DNA of 25,576 nucleotides from Candidatus Poseidonia sp. (GCA_023254365.1 JALRLQ010000016.1:1-25576), one strand, 5' to 3'; shown: positions 15,400 to 23,527, counted from the first letter of the stretch. Made by a program: numbers and translations. Notes: generated by a model from the letters alone, not told the origin.

Positions 15400-18336
15400 T
15401 CATCGGTTCAGCATCTTGGTCAGGAATTGCCCAGTAGGGCTGTCCGTCACCGCTGCAACATCCTCGGGCGTTCCCGTGGCAATGATTTGTCCGCCCCGCT
15501 CACCACCATCTGGGCCCAAGTCAATCACCCAATCGCAGGATTTGACGACGTCGAGATGGTGTTCAATGACGATGATGCTGTGGCCTTTGTCCCGTAGCTG
15601 ATGGAGGACGCTGATGAGTTTCGCCACGTCGCTGAACGAGAGGCCAGTCGTCGGTTCGTCGAGGATGTACACCGTGTGTTTGTTCGGCATTCTGCGCAAT
15701 TCGCTTGCCAGTTTCACCCGTTGTGCTTCTCCCCCGGACAGGGTGGTGGCAGGCTGTCCGAGACGAATGTAGCCCAGGCCGACGGCGTCCAGCGTTTCGA
15801 GGGTCCGGTGAATCTTACGATGATTCTTGAAGAAATCAACGGCTTCAGACACCGGCATTTCAAGGACGTCGTGGATGTTCCTTCCTTTCCACGTCACCTC
15901 GAGGCACTCCCGAGTGTACCGCTTCCCGTTGCAAATATCGCACGTGATCCACACGTCGGGAAGGAAGTTCATCTCCAGTTTGATCGACCCGCCCCCAGCG
16001 CACGCCTCGCAACGCCCACCCTTGACGTTGAAACTGAATTGTCCGGCTTTGTACCCCCGTTCCTTCGAGAGTTTGGTGTTGGCAAACAAGCTGCGAATCT
16101 CGTCGAACACTTTCGTGTAGGTCGCAGGGTTGGAGCGCGGTGTTCGTCCGATGGGAGACTGGTCAATGATGATGGTCTTGTCCACATGCTCAACACCCTC
16201 GAGGGTGTTGTGGCGACCAGGGACGGTTTCAGCGCGGTGAACGGCACGCTGCAGGGCCGGAGCGAGAATGCCGGAGACCAAGGAGGATTTGCCCGAACCC
16301 GATACGCCGGTGACGGCCGTCATGCACCCGAGAGGGAAGGAGGCGTCGATGTTCTGGAGATTGTTGTGGCGTGCCCCACGGACCGTGAGGTGGTGTTTGC
16401 CCGGCTTGGTTCGTTTGATGGGCCAGTCAATGGACCGGCGTCCACTCAAGTAGGCGCCTGTGACCGAATGCTTGGCCTTCATCACTTCAGCGGGGGTTCC
16501 GTTGGCCACCACTTCGCCACCCTCCAAACCTGCACCCGGCCCCAAGTCACACAACCAATCGGCCTGACGAAGGGTGTCCTCGTCGTGCTCAACGACCAGG
16601 AGAGTGTTGCCCAAATCACTGAGTTCTCGCAGTGTCTTCAGCAAGCGGTCGTTGTCGCGTTGGTGCAACCCGATGGAGGGTTCGTCCAGCACGTACATGA
16701 CACCGGTCAAGCGGCTGCCGATTTGCGTGGCCAGTCGGATGCGTTGGCTTTCGCCACCGGAAAGGGTGTTGGCCTTGCGATCCAAGGTGAGGTAGTCAAG
16801 GCCAACGCTGTCCAAAAAACCGAGTCGCCCTTCGATTTCCTTGATGATTTCACTACCGATGAACATGCTGCGCTCATCGAGTGTCTCCAAGATGTCTTGA
16901 TAGGGTTCTGGTGGGCCTTCGCCCTCAGGTGACCACGCCCGAACCAGCCCGAGCGCATCGTGAACAGAACACTGACTCACTTCGGGCAAACGGATGCCGC
17001 CCACCGTCACGTACCGGGCGGCGCGGTTGAGTTTCTCGCCTTCGCACTCAGCACAATCCAAATCCGTCATGCAGGCGATGAGGCGGTTTCGGGTTCGTTC
17101 CGAGGTGGTTTCGGCGTAGGTTTTCTCCAAGCGGGGAATGATGCCTTCCCACGGCTTGCTGTACTTGTACTGCGAGCCGTTTTCCGACGTAAATTCGTAA
17201 TGAATGACGGTGGAGCCCGAGCCGTACAGAAGAATGTCTTGCTCGTCTTCATCCAGCATGTCAAAGGGCAGCGTCGTGGAGATGTTGTAGTGCTCGCACG
17301 TGCACTCGAGGAGTTTGCGGTACCACGACGGGGACATGGACTGTCGCCACGGAAGGACGCACCCGTTGGACACGCTCATGCTTCCATCAACGATGAGTTC
17401 GGTGTTGAATTGGCGTTGAACACCCAGCCCTTGACAGGTTCCGCAAGCGCCAAGTGGCGAGTTGAAGGAAAACACCCTCGGGGAGAGTTCGGGCATGAAG
17501 GCCCCGTGTTCAGGGCACGCGAAATCCTCGGACCAAGCGATGGTCTGACCTTGCTCGGTGAGTCGGGCGTTGGAATTCTTGCTCAGTTTCACGTCTTCAC
17601 CGGGCGCTTCGAGACTCTCAACGGCCAAAGTGCCACCGCCCAACCGAAGGCCCGATTCTACGGCTTCCGTCAATCGCTGCTTCCGGTCTTTTGTGCACCG
17701 AAGCCGGTCAATGCGAACGTCGATGTCGTGACGGAAGTTTTTGTCGAGCGTCGGTGGAGATTCGAACGAGGTTTCGTGGCCGTTAACGCGCCCGTGAAGA
17801 TAGCCTTGCTCAACGAGTTGACGGAACAATTCCACATGGGTGCCCTTTCGTGCTCGAACCACCGGTGCCCAAACGGCCACGCCGTGCGCTTCCATTTGCC
17901 AAAAGATGTCGTCCACGATCTCTTGGACCGTTCGTCGAGCCACTTCTTTGCCGCATGTGGGGCAGTGGGGCTTTCCAATCCTCGCCCACAGCAGACGAAG
18001 ATAGTCTTGGATTTCCGTGACGGTGGCCACCGTTGAACGGGGGTTGTGACTGCCTTGTTTTTGGTCGATGGAAATGGCCGGTGAAAGGCCTTCAATGGAG
18101 TCGCAATCCGCCTTTTTCATCTGCCCAATAAACTGCCGAGCATAGGAAGACAGGCTTTCCACATAGCGTCGTTGGCCTTCAGCATAGAGGGTATCGAACG
18201 CAAGACTGGACTTTCCCGAGCCCGATACGCCGGAGATCACCACGAATTTTCCCTTGGGAAGTTTGACCGAGATGTCCTTGAGGTTGTGCGTGCGTGCACC
18301 GCTGACCTCAATCCAACCCTCTTGTCCAGAAGACAC
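15400..18336 (-). CDS. uvrA: Excinuclease ABC subunit A
   Basis: UvrA is the damage-recognition ATPase dimer of bacterial-type nucleotide excision repair. At 978 residues it is full length: two ABC modules, each with Walker A GVSGSGKSS, signatures TLSGGESQRIRLA and TLSGGEAQRVKLA, and Walker B sites YVLDEPSIGL and YILDEPTTGL. The C-terminal zinc finger is intact (CEAC and CDIC about 20 residues apart). The first zinc site, before the FSFNSPLGACGTCQGLG block, reads CPEHG where the family usually has CPxC, so one ligand is His instead of Cys. The GTG start at 18336 has GGAG 8 nt upstream. Archaea with UvrABC are thought to have acquired it from bacteria; uvrB and uvrC are not in this window. It sits between the pseudouridine synthase and purL genes. 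Confidence 0.96.
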   Translation of the reverse strand: MSSGQEGWIEVSGARTHNLKDISVKLPKGKFVVISGVSGSGKSSLAFDTLYAEGQRRYVESLSSYARQFIGQMKKADCDSIEGLSPAISIDQKQGSHNPRSTVATVTEIQDYLRLLWARIGKPHCPTCGKEVARRTVQEIVDDIFWQMEAHGVAVWAPVVRARKGTHVELFRQLVEQGYLHGRVNGHETSFESPPTLDKNFRHDIDVRIDRLRCTKDRKQRLTEAVESGLRLGGGTLAVESLEAPGEDVKLSKNSNARLTEQGQTIAWSEDFACPEHGAFMPELSPRVFSFNSPLGACGTCQGLGVQRQFNTELIVDGSMSVSNGCVLPWRQSMSPSWYRKLLECTCEHYNISTTLPFDMLDEDEQDILLYGSGSTVIHYEFTSENGSQYKYSKPWEGIIPRLEKTYAETTSERTRNRLIACMTDLDCAECEGEKLNRAARYVTVGGIRLPEVSQCSVHDALGLVRAWSPEGEGPPEPYQDILETLDERSMFIGSEIIKEIEGRLGFLDSVGLDYLTLDRKANTLSGGESQRIRLATQIGSRLTGVMYVLDEPSIGLHQRDNDRLLKTLRELSDLGNTLLVVEHDEDTLRQADWLCDLGPGAGLEGGEVVANGTPAEVMKAKHSVTGAYLSGRRSIDWPIKRTKPGKHHLTVRGARHNNLQNIDASFPLGCMTAVTGVSGSGKSSLVSGILAPALQRAVHRAETVPGRHNTLEGVEHVDKTIIIDQSPIGRTPRSNPATYTKVFDEIRSLFANTKLSKERGYKAGQFSFNVKGGRCEACAGGGSIKLEMNFLPDVWITCDICNGKRYTRECLEVTWKGRNIHDVLEMPVSEAVDFFKNHRKIHRTLETLDAVGLGYIRLGQPATTLSGGEAQRVKLASELRRMPNKHTVYILDEPTTGLSFSDVAKLISVLHQLRDKGHSIIVIEHHLDVVKSCDWVIDLGPDGGERGGQIIATGTPEDVAAVTDSPTGQFLTKMLNR

Positions 18337-18444
18337 GGCAAACGCTCCGTTTACCCCGAACGGTCAACAGTTCTTCAAGTCCTGCTTTTGGAGGCCGACG
18401 TTTTCGTGACCGTCTGCGACGTCATTGATGCTGGGGGGGTTGTA
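18337..18444 (-). other. Intergenic spacer between rluA-type gene and uvrA
   Basis: These 108 nt separate two minus-strand genes. The uvrA ribosome site GGAG is at 18345-18348. I see no TATA-like box, hairpin with U-tract or tRNA in the rest, so read-through transcription from upstream is possible. On the plus strand there is a GGGGGGG run at 18432-18438 that has no evident meaning. Confidence 0.4.
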
Positions 18445-19314
18445 TCAGAATCCTTTCGGGACCGGTGCTTCGAAGCGCACCGGGTCGTCGGTTTCGGGGT
18501 GGAGGAACTCGAGGGCGTGAGCGTGAAGCATCACGCGGTCGGTTGCGTCGGATTCGGCCCCGTGGCGTTGGTCGCCCACCACGGGGGTCCCAAGATGTTG
18601 CATCGCCATGCGAATTTGATGACGGCGTCCCGTTTCGATCATCACCTCGACCAGGCTCGATGTCTCGTTGCTGGACAGCAGACGATAGTGAGAAATCGCT
18701 TCCCTGCCTTTTGGATGGTCCTTGTTCACCGCTTTGACGTTCAGGTGCTTGTCCTCCATCAACCACGAGTGTACCGTTCCTTCCGGAGGCGTGGGGTGGC
18801 CTTCTACACGAGCGAGGTAGATGCGATGGACGGAGCGGTCGCTGAACTGCTGCTGAAGTTCCTCTTTCGCCTCTTTGGTTTTCGCCATCACCATGATACC
18901 TGAGGTTTCTCGGTCAAGCCGGTGAACGATGTAGCACCACGCTCGCTCATCGCTGAGGCGAAGGTGTTCAACGCATCGGCTGTGCAAGGTGTCTCTTTCC
19001 AACCGGTCGGTCGCCACCGAGAGCAAGTGGGCTGGTTTGTTCACCACGAGAAGGGCGTCGTCCTCAAACACGACATCGAGGTCGACGGCGGGGGTGGTTT
19101 GAGGCGGGGGAGTCTGTTGTTCTGCTTTCTGACGGTCGATGATAGCAACGATATCCCCTGGTTGGACGTCGTGCTTAGCCCGATGAACCACCGTGTCGTT
19201 GACGAGGACGCGCCCTTGCGTGAGCATCTTTCGTAACGTGGCGTTGCTTGAGGTTGGATAGAGCCGTTGCAGTGACGTCAGGAGGGTCTCGGGTTCGCTC
19301 GCCTCGTGTTTCAT
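18445..19314 (-). CDS. RluA-family RNA pseudouridine synthase with S4 domain
   Basis: The 289-residue protein converts uridine to pseudouridine in rRNA or tRNA; the target is unknown. An N-terminal S4 RNA-binding domain (about 12-65, including TLRKMLTQGRVLVNDTVVHR and VQPGDIV) precedes the catalytic domain. FEDDALLVVNKPAHLL is the family's substrate-binding strand, HRLDRETSG carries the catalytic Asp, and ETGRRHQIRMAMQHLGTPVVGD is the conserved C-terminal block. The family is mainly bacterial and eukaryotic; archaea usually use TruB/Cbf5, TruD and Pus10, so transfer is likely. The ATG at 19314 is chosen over the GTG at 19323 because AGGTGA ends exactly 5 nt before it. That SD overlaps the moeA stop, so translation is probably coupled. 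Confidence 0.9.
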   Translation of the reverse strand: MKHEASEPETLLTSLQRLYPTSSNATLRKMLTQGRVLVNDTVVHRAKHDVQPGDIVAIIDRQKAEQQTPPPQTTPAVDLDVVFEDDALLVVNKPAHLLSVATDRLERDTLHSRCVEHLRLSDERAWCYIVHRLDRETSGIMVMAKTKEAKEELQQQFSDRSVHRIYLARVEGHPTPPEGTVHSWLMEDKHLNVKAVNKDHPKGREAISHYRLLSSNETSSLVEVMIETGRRHQIRMAMQHLGTPVVGDQRHGAESDATDRVMLHAHALEFLHPETDDPVRFEAPVPKGF

Positions 19315-19319
19315 TGGCT

Positions 19320-19325
19320 TCACCT
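19320..19325 (-). promoter_or_regulatory. Ribosome binding site AGGTGA overlapping the moeA stop
   Basis: AGGTGA on the minus strand is followed by AGCCA and then ATG (19314). It overlaps the TAG stop of moeA and includes the alternative GTG, so it decides the start of the pseudouridine synthase gene. Confidence 0.7.
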
Positions 19326-20535
19326 ACAACACGAGAACGTCAATCCACTGACCCACTTCGCCTGATTGGCCCGGTTGAAGCAAGGTAAGGCCGCTGGCAC
19401 TTGCCAAACTGTCGAGGTTGCCTGAACCTTGGTGTTTGGGCTGGTAGGCCATCATCCCCTCGTCCGTGGAGACCAACACCACTCTACGAAGGGTCAAACA
19501 GTCGTTGGTTCCTTTGACCGCATCACGCAGTTGGGCACGCACAGTCCATTCCTTGGGACCGTCGGCGTTGAGGGATGCACGAAGGTAGGGTGCGACCAGC
19601 ATGCGAAACACGACGTGGCTGGACACGGGGTTTCCTGGCAACCCAAAGATGGGTGTGTTCTGCCACCGTCCAAACAGAGGTGGTGAGCCGGGGCGAATCT
19701 TGATGCGCCAAAAATGGATGTCACCTTCCTCTTCCATCAACCGTCTGACATAGTCAAATTCGCCCATTGACACGCCCCCCGAGGTGAGGATCACATCGCA
19801 TTGGTCCGCAGCTTCATTCAACGTCGTGCGGAGGCTGTCCAGCGAATCGGACACCGAATTGTAACGGACAGGAAGATGTCCTGCCCACTCAACCAGGCCT
19901 GCAAGACCGAAGGAATTGGATTCGTAAATTTCGCCGTGCTTCAAGGGTTGCCCGGGCGAAACCAGCTCATCCCCGGTCGATACGATGCCGACCTTCAATC
20001 GGCGGTAAACGGGGACGGTTTCGTAACCCATGGTTGCACAGAGGCCCGCTTTGGCCGGCGTCAGCACCATGCCCGAACGCAATGCTACCGCGCCTTGTGC
20101 GAGGTTCTCTCCTCGCCGGCGAACGAAGTGTTGTTTCGGGGCTTCCAGAAACGTCACCGTATTGCCGTCTTCGTGAACCGTGCATTGTTCGATGGGGATG
20201 ATGGCGTCGGTCCCTGCGGGCATCGGCGCGCCGGTCATGATGCGAACCGCTTCTCCCGGTGCGACGGGTTTGTTCTCATTGGTCCCCGAGGCTGCGTGAA
20301 CCCCAACCACCGGAAGCGTGAGTGGGTAGGAAGCGGTGCTGTCAAACAAGCAAGCAAAGCCGTCCATGGCTGAATTGTCAAACGGCGGGTCGTTGACCCG
20401 ACTCTTGAGGTCTTCAGCGAGAACCCTTCCGTGACAAGCATCGAGATGAACGTGTTCGGTGGCCGCTTGAAGGAGGGATTGGTTGCAGATGGCTTGTGCC
20501 TCTGCAAGGGTGACAAAGTAGGGCATTTCGGTCAA
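19324..20535 (-). CDS. moeA: Molybdopterin molybdenumtransferase
   Basis: MoeA inserts molybdate (or tungstate in organisms using that metal) into adenylylated molybdopterin, the last step of cofactor assembly. The 403-residue length is normal. Motifs: PPFDNSAMDGFA near 50-61, GEAVRIMTGAPMPAGTDAIIP, the nucleotide-site block VGIVSTGDEL and LTSGGVSMGEFDYV, and FGLPGNPVSSHV. An unusual TTG start at 20535 is supported by AGGAGGG 6 nt upstream; the ATG three codons later lies too far from that site. The gene overlaps the upstream deacylase gene by 4 nt, and the pseudouridine synthase follows at once. A tungstate uptake system lies just beyond, at 21.1-23.2 kb, so the locus groups uptake and use of the oxyanion. 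No MoaA-type synthesis genes are visible here. Confidence 0.94.
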   Translation of the reverse strand: MTEMPYFVTLAEAQAICNQSLLQAATEHVHLDACHGRVLAEDLKSRVNDPPFDNSAMDGFACLFDSTASYPLTLPVVGVHAASGTNENKPVAPGEAVRIMTGAPMPAGTDAIIPIEQCTVHEDGNTVTFLEAPKQHFVRRRGENLAQGAVALRSGMVLTPAKAGLCATMGYETVPVYRRLKVGIVSTGDELVSPGQPLKHGEIYESNSFGLAGLVEWAGHLPVRYNSVSDSLDSLRTTLNEAADQCDVILTSGGVSMGEFDYVRRLMEEEGDIHFWRIKIRPGSPPLFGRWQNTPIFGLPGNPVSSHVVFRMLVAPYLRASLNADGPKEWTVRAQLRDAVKGTNDCLTLRRVVLVSTDEGMMAYQPKHQGSGNLDSLASASGLTLLQPGQSGEVGQWIDVLVL

Positions 20536-21014
20536 CCGCTTCCCTCCTGTTTGACATCGCCGATTTGCGCCCCTGAAAGACGTCGCAACTCATTGGGCGT
20601 GATGGGAAAGACGGTGTCTGCACTCCCTGCAGCCCCCCATACGAGTGGATATTGGAACAGATCTTCGTCCATGATGGTCGTGCACGGATGCACATGCCCA
20701 AACGGAGGGACGCCCCCTGGAAGATAGCCGGTTGTTGCCTCGATATAGGTGGCATCGCTCATGCTTGGTTTGTAGCCCAACAGGGATTTCAACTTCTTTT
20801 TGCGGTCCACTCGGTTGGCCCCGCTGGTGATCACCACCACCGCCCCCTCTTGGCCCTGAAAGACGATGGATTTGGCGATGTGAGCCACCTCGCAACCGAG
20901 TTGGTCTGCCGCGTCTTGGCTGGTGCGCGTGCCTGCTTCGTAGCGTCGAGGTTCAGGATGGAAATTGAGCAGATTGCACTGCTGCAACCACACTTCATGC
21001 CCATCCATGAGCAT
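20532..21014 (-). CDS. YbaK/ProX-type aminoacyl-tRNA deacylase
   Basis: This 160-residue single-domain protein belongs to the YbaK/ProRS editing-domain superfamily, which hydrolyses mischarged aminoacyl-tRNA in trans. Visible family marks are CEVAHIAKSIVF, with the Lys expected to bind the substrate, VVITSGANRVDRKKL-like spacing in the core strand, and ATTGYLPGGVPPFGH with the conserved Gly pair and His, followed by a late GAAGSADTVFPITPNEL segment. Which amino acid it clears cannot be told. The frame is open to 21086, but the ATG at 21014 gives the normal family N-terminus and has GGGTGG 8 nt upstream. It is the first gene of the minus-strand run and is divergent from the tungstate transporter, 70 nt away; it overlaps moeA by 4 nt. 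Confidence 0.85.
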   Translation of the reverse strand: MLMDGHEVWLQQCNLLNFHPEPRRYEAGTRTSQDAADQLGCEVAHIAKSIVFQGQEGAVVVITSGANRVDRKKKLKSLLGYKPSMSDATYIEATTGYLPGGVPPFGHVHPCTTIMDEDLFQYPLVWGAAGSADTVFPITPNELRRLSGAQIGDVKQEGSG

Positions 21015-21084
21015 TGCATGGGCCACCCATGTTTGAGGATGTGGGTGAACGGTAGAATGATGGAGGGTGGGTGGATGTCGGAGC
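21015..21084. promoter_or_regulatory. Divergent promoter region between deacylase/moeA run and tungstate transporter
   Basis: This 70-nt gap has to contain start signals in both directions, upstream of a moeA-containing run on one side and the oxyanion transporter on the other. It is G-rich on the plus strand (GGAGGGTGGGTGG near 21062-21074) and has no strong TATA box. A shared metal-responsive operator here would be attractive but I cannot point to a clear one. Confidence 0.3.
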
Positions 21085-22440
21085 ATGGTGGATTCTGACG
21101 CCCTTTGGCAGGCGATTCAAACCACCTTCCTCACGAGTGGAAGTGCCACGCTTTTGGCGAGTTGTGTCGGTATTCCACTTGGCGCTTGGTGTGCACGAAA
21201 GCGCCATCCGTCGTTTGCGAAACTCAAGACGGTGGTCACTGCTCTCTACGGTCTACCGCCGGTTGTGGTCGGTGTGTTCATGTATTCACTGTTTTCAAAA
21301 TCTGGTGCGTTGGGTGCCTTCGATTTGTTGTTCACGGTTGAGGCCATGATCGTGGCACAGACCTGCCTGATTTTCCCACTGGTCTGGGGAGGCGCCTGGA
21401 CGGCGTTTGAAGAGGTTGGACGCACGTACAACGATACGTTGTCGACCTTGGGCATCACCCCTCAACAGCGATTGGTGATGGAAATTCGCTTGGCGCAGAA
21501 CGGTGTCTATCATGCCATCGTCATCGCCTTTGGCCGAGCCATCGCCGAAGTGGGTGCAGTCATCATGGTGGGTGGAAACATCGCCGGAAAAACGCGCGTG
21601 ATGACCACGAGTATTGTCCTTGAAACCTCGAAGGGGAACATGGAGTTGGCGAGCCTGCTTGGCCTGTTGCTGTTGCTCCTTTCCTTGCTGCTGGTGGCCC
21701 TCGCCAGTATGGTCCAACGACAACGATCAGGAAAACCCGTTGCGGTGGAAGGTGATGTGTTGCCAAATGTTGCTGCCTTCCATGAAAGCCGTACCGTTTC
21801 CTGCGGCGTGAAACGAAACGGGCGCGTGTTGCTCGAACCGATGGAAATGCTGCTCGAAGGGGGTTCCATCACGGCGGTGGTGGGCGAGTCTGGTGCGGGA
21901 AAAACCACGTTGCTTCGCTCACTGGCTGGTCTTGAGGGTGGAGAGGTTGAATGTGGGCCCCATGCCTGCGTCTATGTTGAACAACAGCCAGCGCTGCTTT
22001 CCGCGACGGTCGGGGCGGAGTTGATGTTGCCGTCGGGTTGGTTTTCCTCCCTTGCTCCTTCGGGGGTTGCGTACGCCACACTGTTCGGCTTGGAGGAAAA
22101 ATACGAGCAGTTGACGGAAGGGTTGTCGGGTGGTGAGCAACAACGTTTGGTGTTGGCAAGACAATTGAGTCTTGCACCCTCGTTGTTGTTGTTGGACGAA
22201 TGCACGGCCAACTTGGGCTGGTTGCATGCTGATGTGATTGAACGTGAATTGTTGAGAATGAGGGAGGGGGGCGCCTGCATTGTTCTGGCCACCCACGATC
22301 TTTCGCAGGCGCTCCGGCTGGCTGATCGTGTAATGGTCCTGCACGAAGGGCGGGTACTTGACGAAAACGACCCGCTGGCGGTGAGCTTATTCGATGGAGC
22401 ATTGCACCGGGTTCAGACAAAAAAAGCCGCTTCGCCGTGA
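21085..22440 (+). CDS. Tungstate/molybdate ABC transporter: permease and ATPase fused in one chain (TupB-TupC)
   Basis: One 451-residue chain carries both membrane and ATPase parts. Residues 1-220 form a TupB-like permease with about five helices and the coupling-loop block STLGITPQQRLVMEIRLAQ, followed by AIVIAFGRAIAEVGAVIMVG. Residues about 232-451 form a compact ABC ATPase: Walker A GESGAGKTT near 267, Q-loop YVEQQPALL, signature LSGGEQQRLVLARQ near 347, Walker B LLLLDECTANLG near 366 and switch His in LATHDLSQAL. In the Walker B/D-loop stretch, DECTANLG stands where DEPTANLD is usual. It imports tungstate or molybdate with the binding protein TupA, encoded convergently and overlapping by 28 nt. 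Tup permease and ATPase are normally separate genes. The ATG at 21085 was chosen; a GTG at 21067 is also in frame. Confidence 0.88.
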   Translation: MVDSDALWQAIQTTFLTSGSATLLASCVGIPLGAWCARKRHPSFAKLKTVVTALYGLPPVVVGVFMYSLFSKSGALGAFDLLFTVEAMIVAQTCLIFPLVWGGAWTAFEEVGRTYNDTLSTLGITPQQRLVMEIRLAQNGVYHAIVIAFGRAIAEVGAVIMVGGNIAGKTRVMTTSIVLETSKGNMELASLLGLLLLLLSLLLVALASMVQRQRSGKPVAVEGDVLPNVAAFHESRTVSCGVKRNGRVLLEPMEMLLEGGSITAVVGESGAGKTTLLRSLAGLEGGEVECGPHACVYVEQQPALLSATVGAELMLPSGWFSSLAPSGVAYATLFGLEEKYEQLTEGLSGGEQQRLVLARQLSLAPSLLLLDECTANLGWLHADVIERELLRMREGGACIVLATHDLSQALRLADRVMVLHEGRVLDENDPLAVSLFDGALHRVQTKKAASP

Positions 22441-23222
22441 ATCGTGTAGGTTGAAATCGTGGCTCGCCCTTCGTTTTGAAGGTACGATAGCATCAGCATG
22501 GAGCCTTGGTCGTTCCCTCCAACGACCGGAATGAACGAGTAAGGGTTGTGCGTGATCGGGTCGTCGTATTCGTAGATGTTGAGGTCTATGTTTGGTTGGA
22601 ATTGCAACGCTGTACCTCGATCGGAGAGCGTTACACATCCTTTCTCGTCGGCCATGTTGATCGCCGCACCCATGCCCTGGCCGATGGAAAAATACCATTC
22701 GCCTGTAGGATGAATACCGTTTCCATCGTCAACCACGGGCAAGGATGCTGTGATGTTCAATCGTTGCCAAAGAGCCTGCTCTTTGAGATGGGTTCCTGAG
22801 TCGTCGCCACGGGAGACAAAGCACTGTTCGTTTTGCACGACCGACAAAAGGGCTTCATCAAGCGTCTCGGGGAGTTCCCTGGGTGAAAGCAAAACGAAGG
22901 CGTTCCATGCAATTTGGGTGCGATTGTGTCCATACCCGGCATCAACGAACGTTACCTCTTGGTCGGGTGCATGAACGATAAGGGCGTCCACATCACCGCT
23001 TTTCCCTAAATTCAGGGCTGCCCCGGTTCCCACAGCGACGTATTCTACATCCACGCCATGAAGTGTTTCGAATTCCTCGATGAGCACATCAAGCAGGCCC
23101 GAATCCCGCATTGAGGTGGTGGTGGCAAGGCGGAAATCGGCTTCACTCTCAGTAACTGGAGTGAGACAGCCTGAGGTGAGCAACAACACCAGGGTGCAAG
23201 AAAACAGGTGCTTCGAACCCAT
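22413..23222 (-). CDS. tupA: Tungstate-binding lipoprotein TupA
   Basis: The 269-residue protein is the extracellular oxyanion-binding component of a Tup-type ABC importer. A lipobox LLLTSGC places the lipid-modified Cys at residue 19. The mature protein starts with RLATTTSMRDSGLLDVLIEEFE, whose TTTS segment contacts the anion in TupA, and later shows SRGDDSGTHLKE, the second conserved anion-binding segment. Length and motifs fit TupA better than ModA or PstS. It is convergent with the fused permease-ATPase gene and overlaps it by 28 nt. Its ATG is one base after the stop of the upstream zinc-ribbon gene, so those two are likely one transcript. Tungstate rather than molybdate is the family-based expectation, not proven by sequence. 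Confidence 0.9.
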   Translation of the reverse strand: MGSKHLFSCTLVLLLTSGCLTPVTESEADFRLATTTSMRDSGLLDVLIEEFETLHGVDVEYVAVGTGAALNLGKSGDVDALIVHAPDQEVTFVDAGYGHNRTQIAWNAFVLLSPRELPETLDEALLSVVQNEQCFVSRGDDSGTHLKEQALWQRLNITASLPVVDDGNGIHPTGEWYFSIGQGMGAAINMADEKGCVTLSDRGTALQFQPNIDLNIYEYDDPITHNPYSFIPVVGGNDQGSMLMLSYLQNEGRATISTYTIHGEAAFFV

Positions 23223-23223
23223 T

Positions 23224-23517
23224 TCAATCGAATTTCATCTCGTGACCACATTCGGGGTATGAACAGGTGACGGAATATTTCGATCGCTTTGGTTTTGGGA
23301 TTTTGAGCATCGAACCGCACATGTCGCATTGAACTTTCAGCGTTTCTGGGCCCTTGGCCACAGGAGCATCATCCAATGTTCGACCGACATCTTGCGACCA
23401 GCCCAACGAATCGGAATACTTGTCCGTGGAGGCGCTGAGTTTGGATTGTTTCAATGAAAGGCGCATCTTTCGCTTCTTCTTGCCTTTCTTGCCGCCGGAA
23501 GGTGCCTTTCTTGCCAT
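23224..23517 (-). CDS. Small basic zinc-ribbon protein
   Basis: I do not recognise a named family. The 97-residue protein has a very basic N-terminus (ARKAPSGGKKGKKKRKMR), a Ser/Asp-containing linker, and a C-terminal zinc ribbon with CDMCGSML, a basic loop and CSYPECGHEM, that is CxxC and CxxxxC about 18 residues apart. The ATG at 23517 follows GGTGA with 5 nt spacing, and the protein begins naturally there, so the 12 extra in-frame residues upstream are rejected. The stop is one base before the tupA ATG. The shape suggests a nucleic-acid-binding or ribosome-associated protein; a regulatory role over tupA is possible from position alone. The beta-CASP nuclease gene lies just upstream on the same strand. 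Confidence 0.75.
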   Translation of the reverse strand: MARKAPSGGKKGKKKRKMRLSLKQSKLSASTDKYSDSLGWSQDVGRTLDDAPVAKGPETLKVQCDMCGSMLKIPKPKRSKYSVTCSYPECGHEMKFD

Positions 23518-23522
23518 GGGAC

Positions 23523-23527
23523 TCACC
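23523..23527 (-). promoter_or_regulatory. Ribosome binding site GGTGA for the zinc-ribbon gene
   Basis: GGTGA on the minus strand lies 5 nt before the ATG at 23517, the same arrangement seen for the actin-like and pseudouridine synthase genes. It selects this start over the upstream in-frame one at 23553. Confidence 0.6.

Noticed and set aside
15601..18036. Two long plus-strand frames (443 and 358 codons) opposite uvrA
   Set aside because: They are mirror frames of a clear full-length uvrA and show no motif or start signals.
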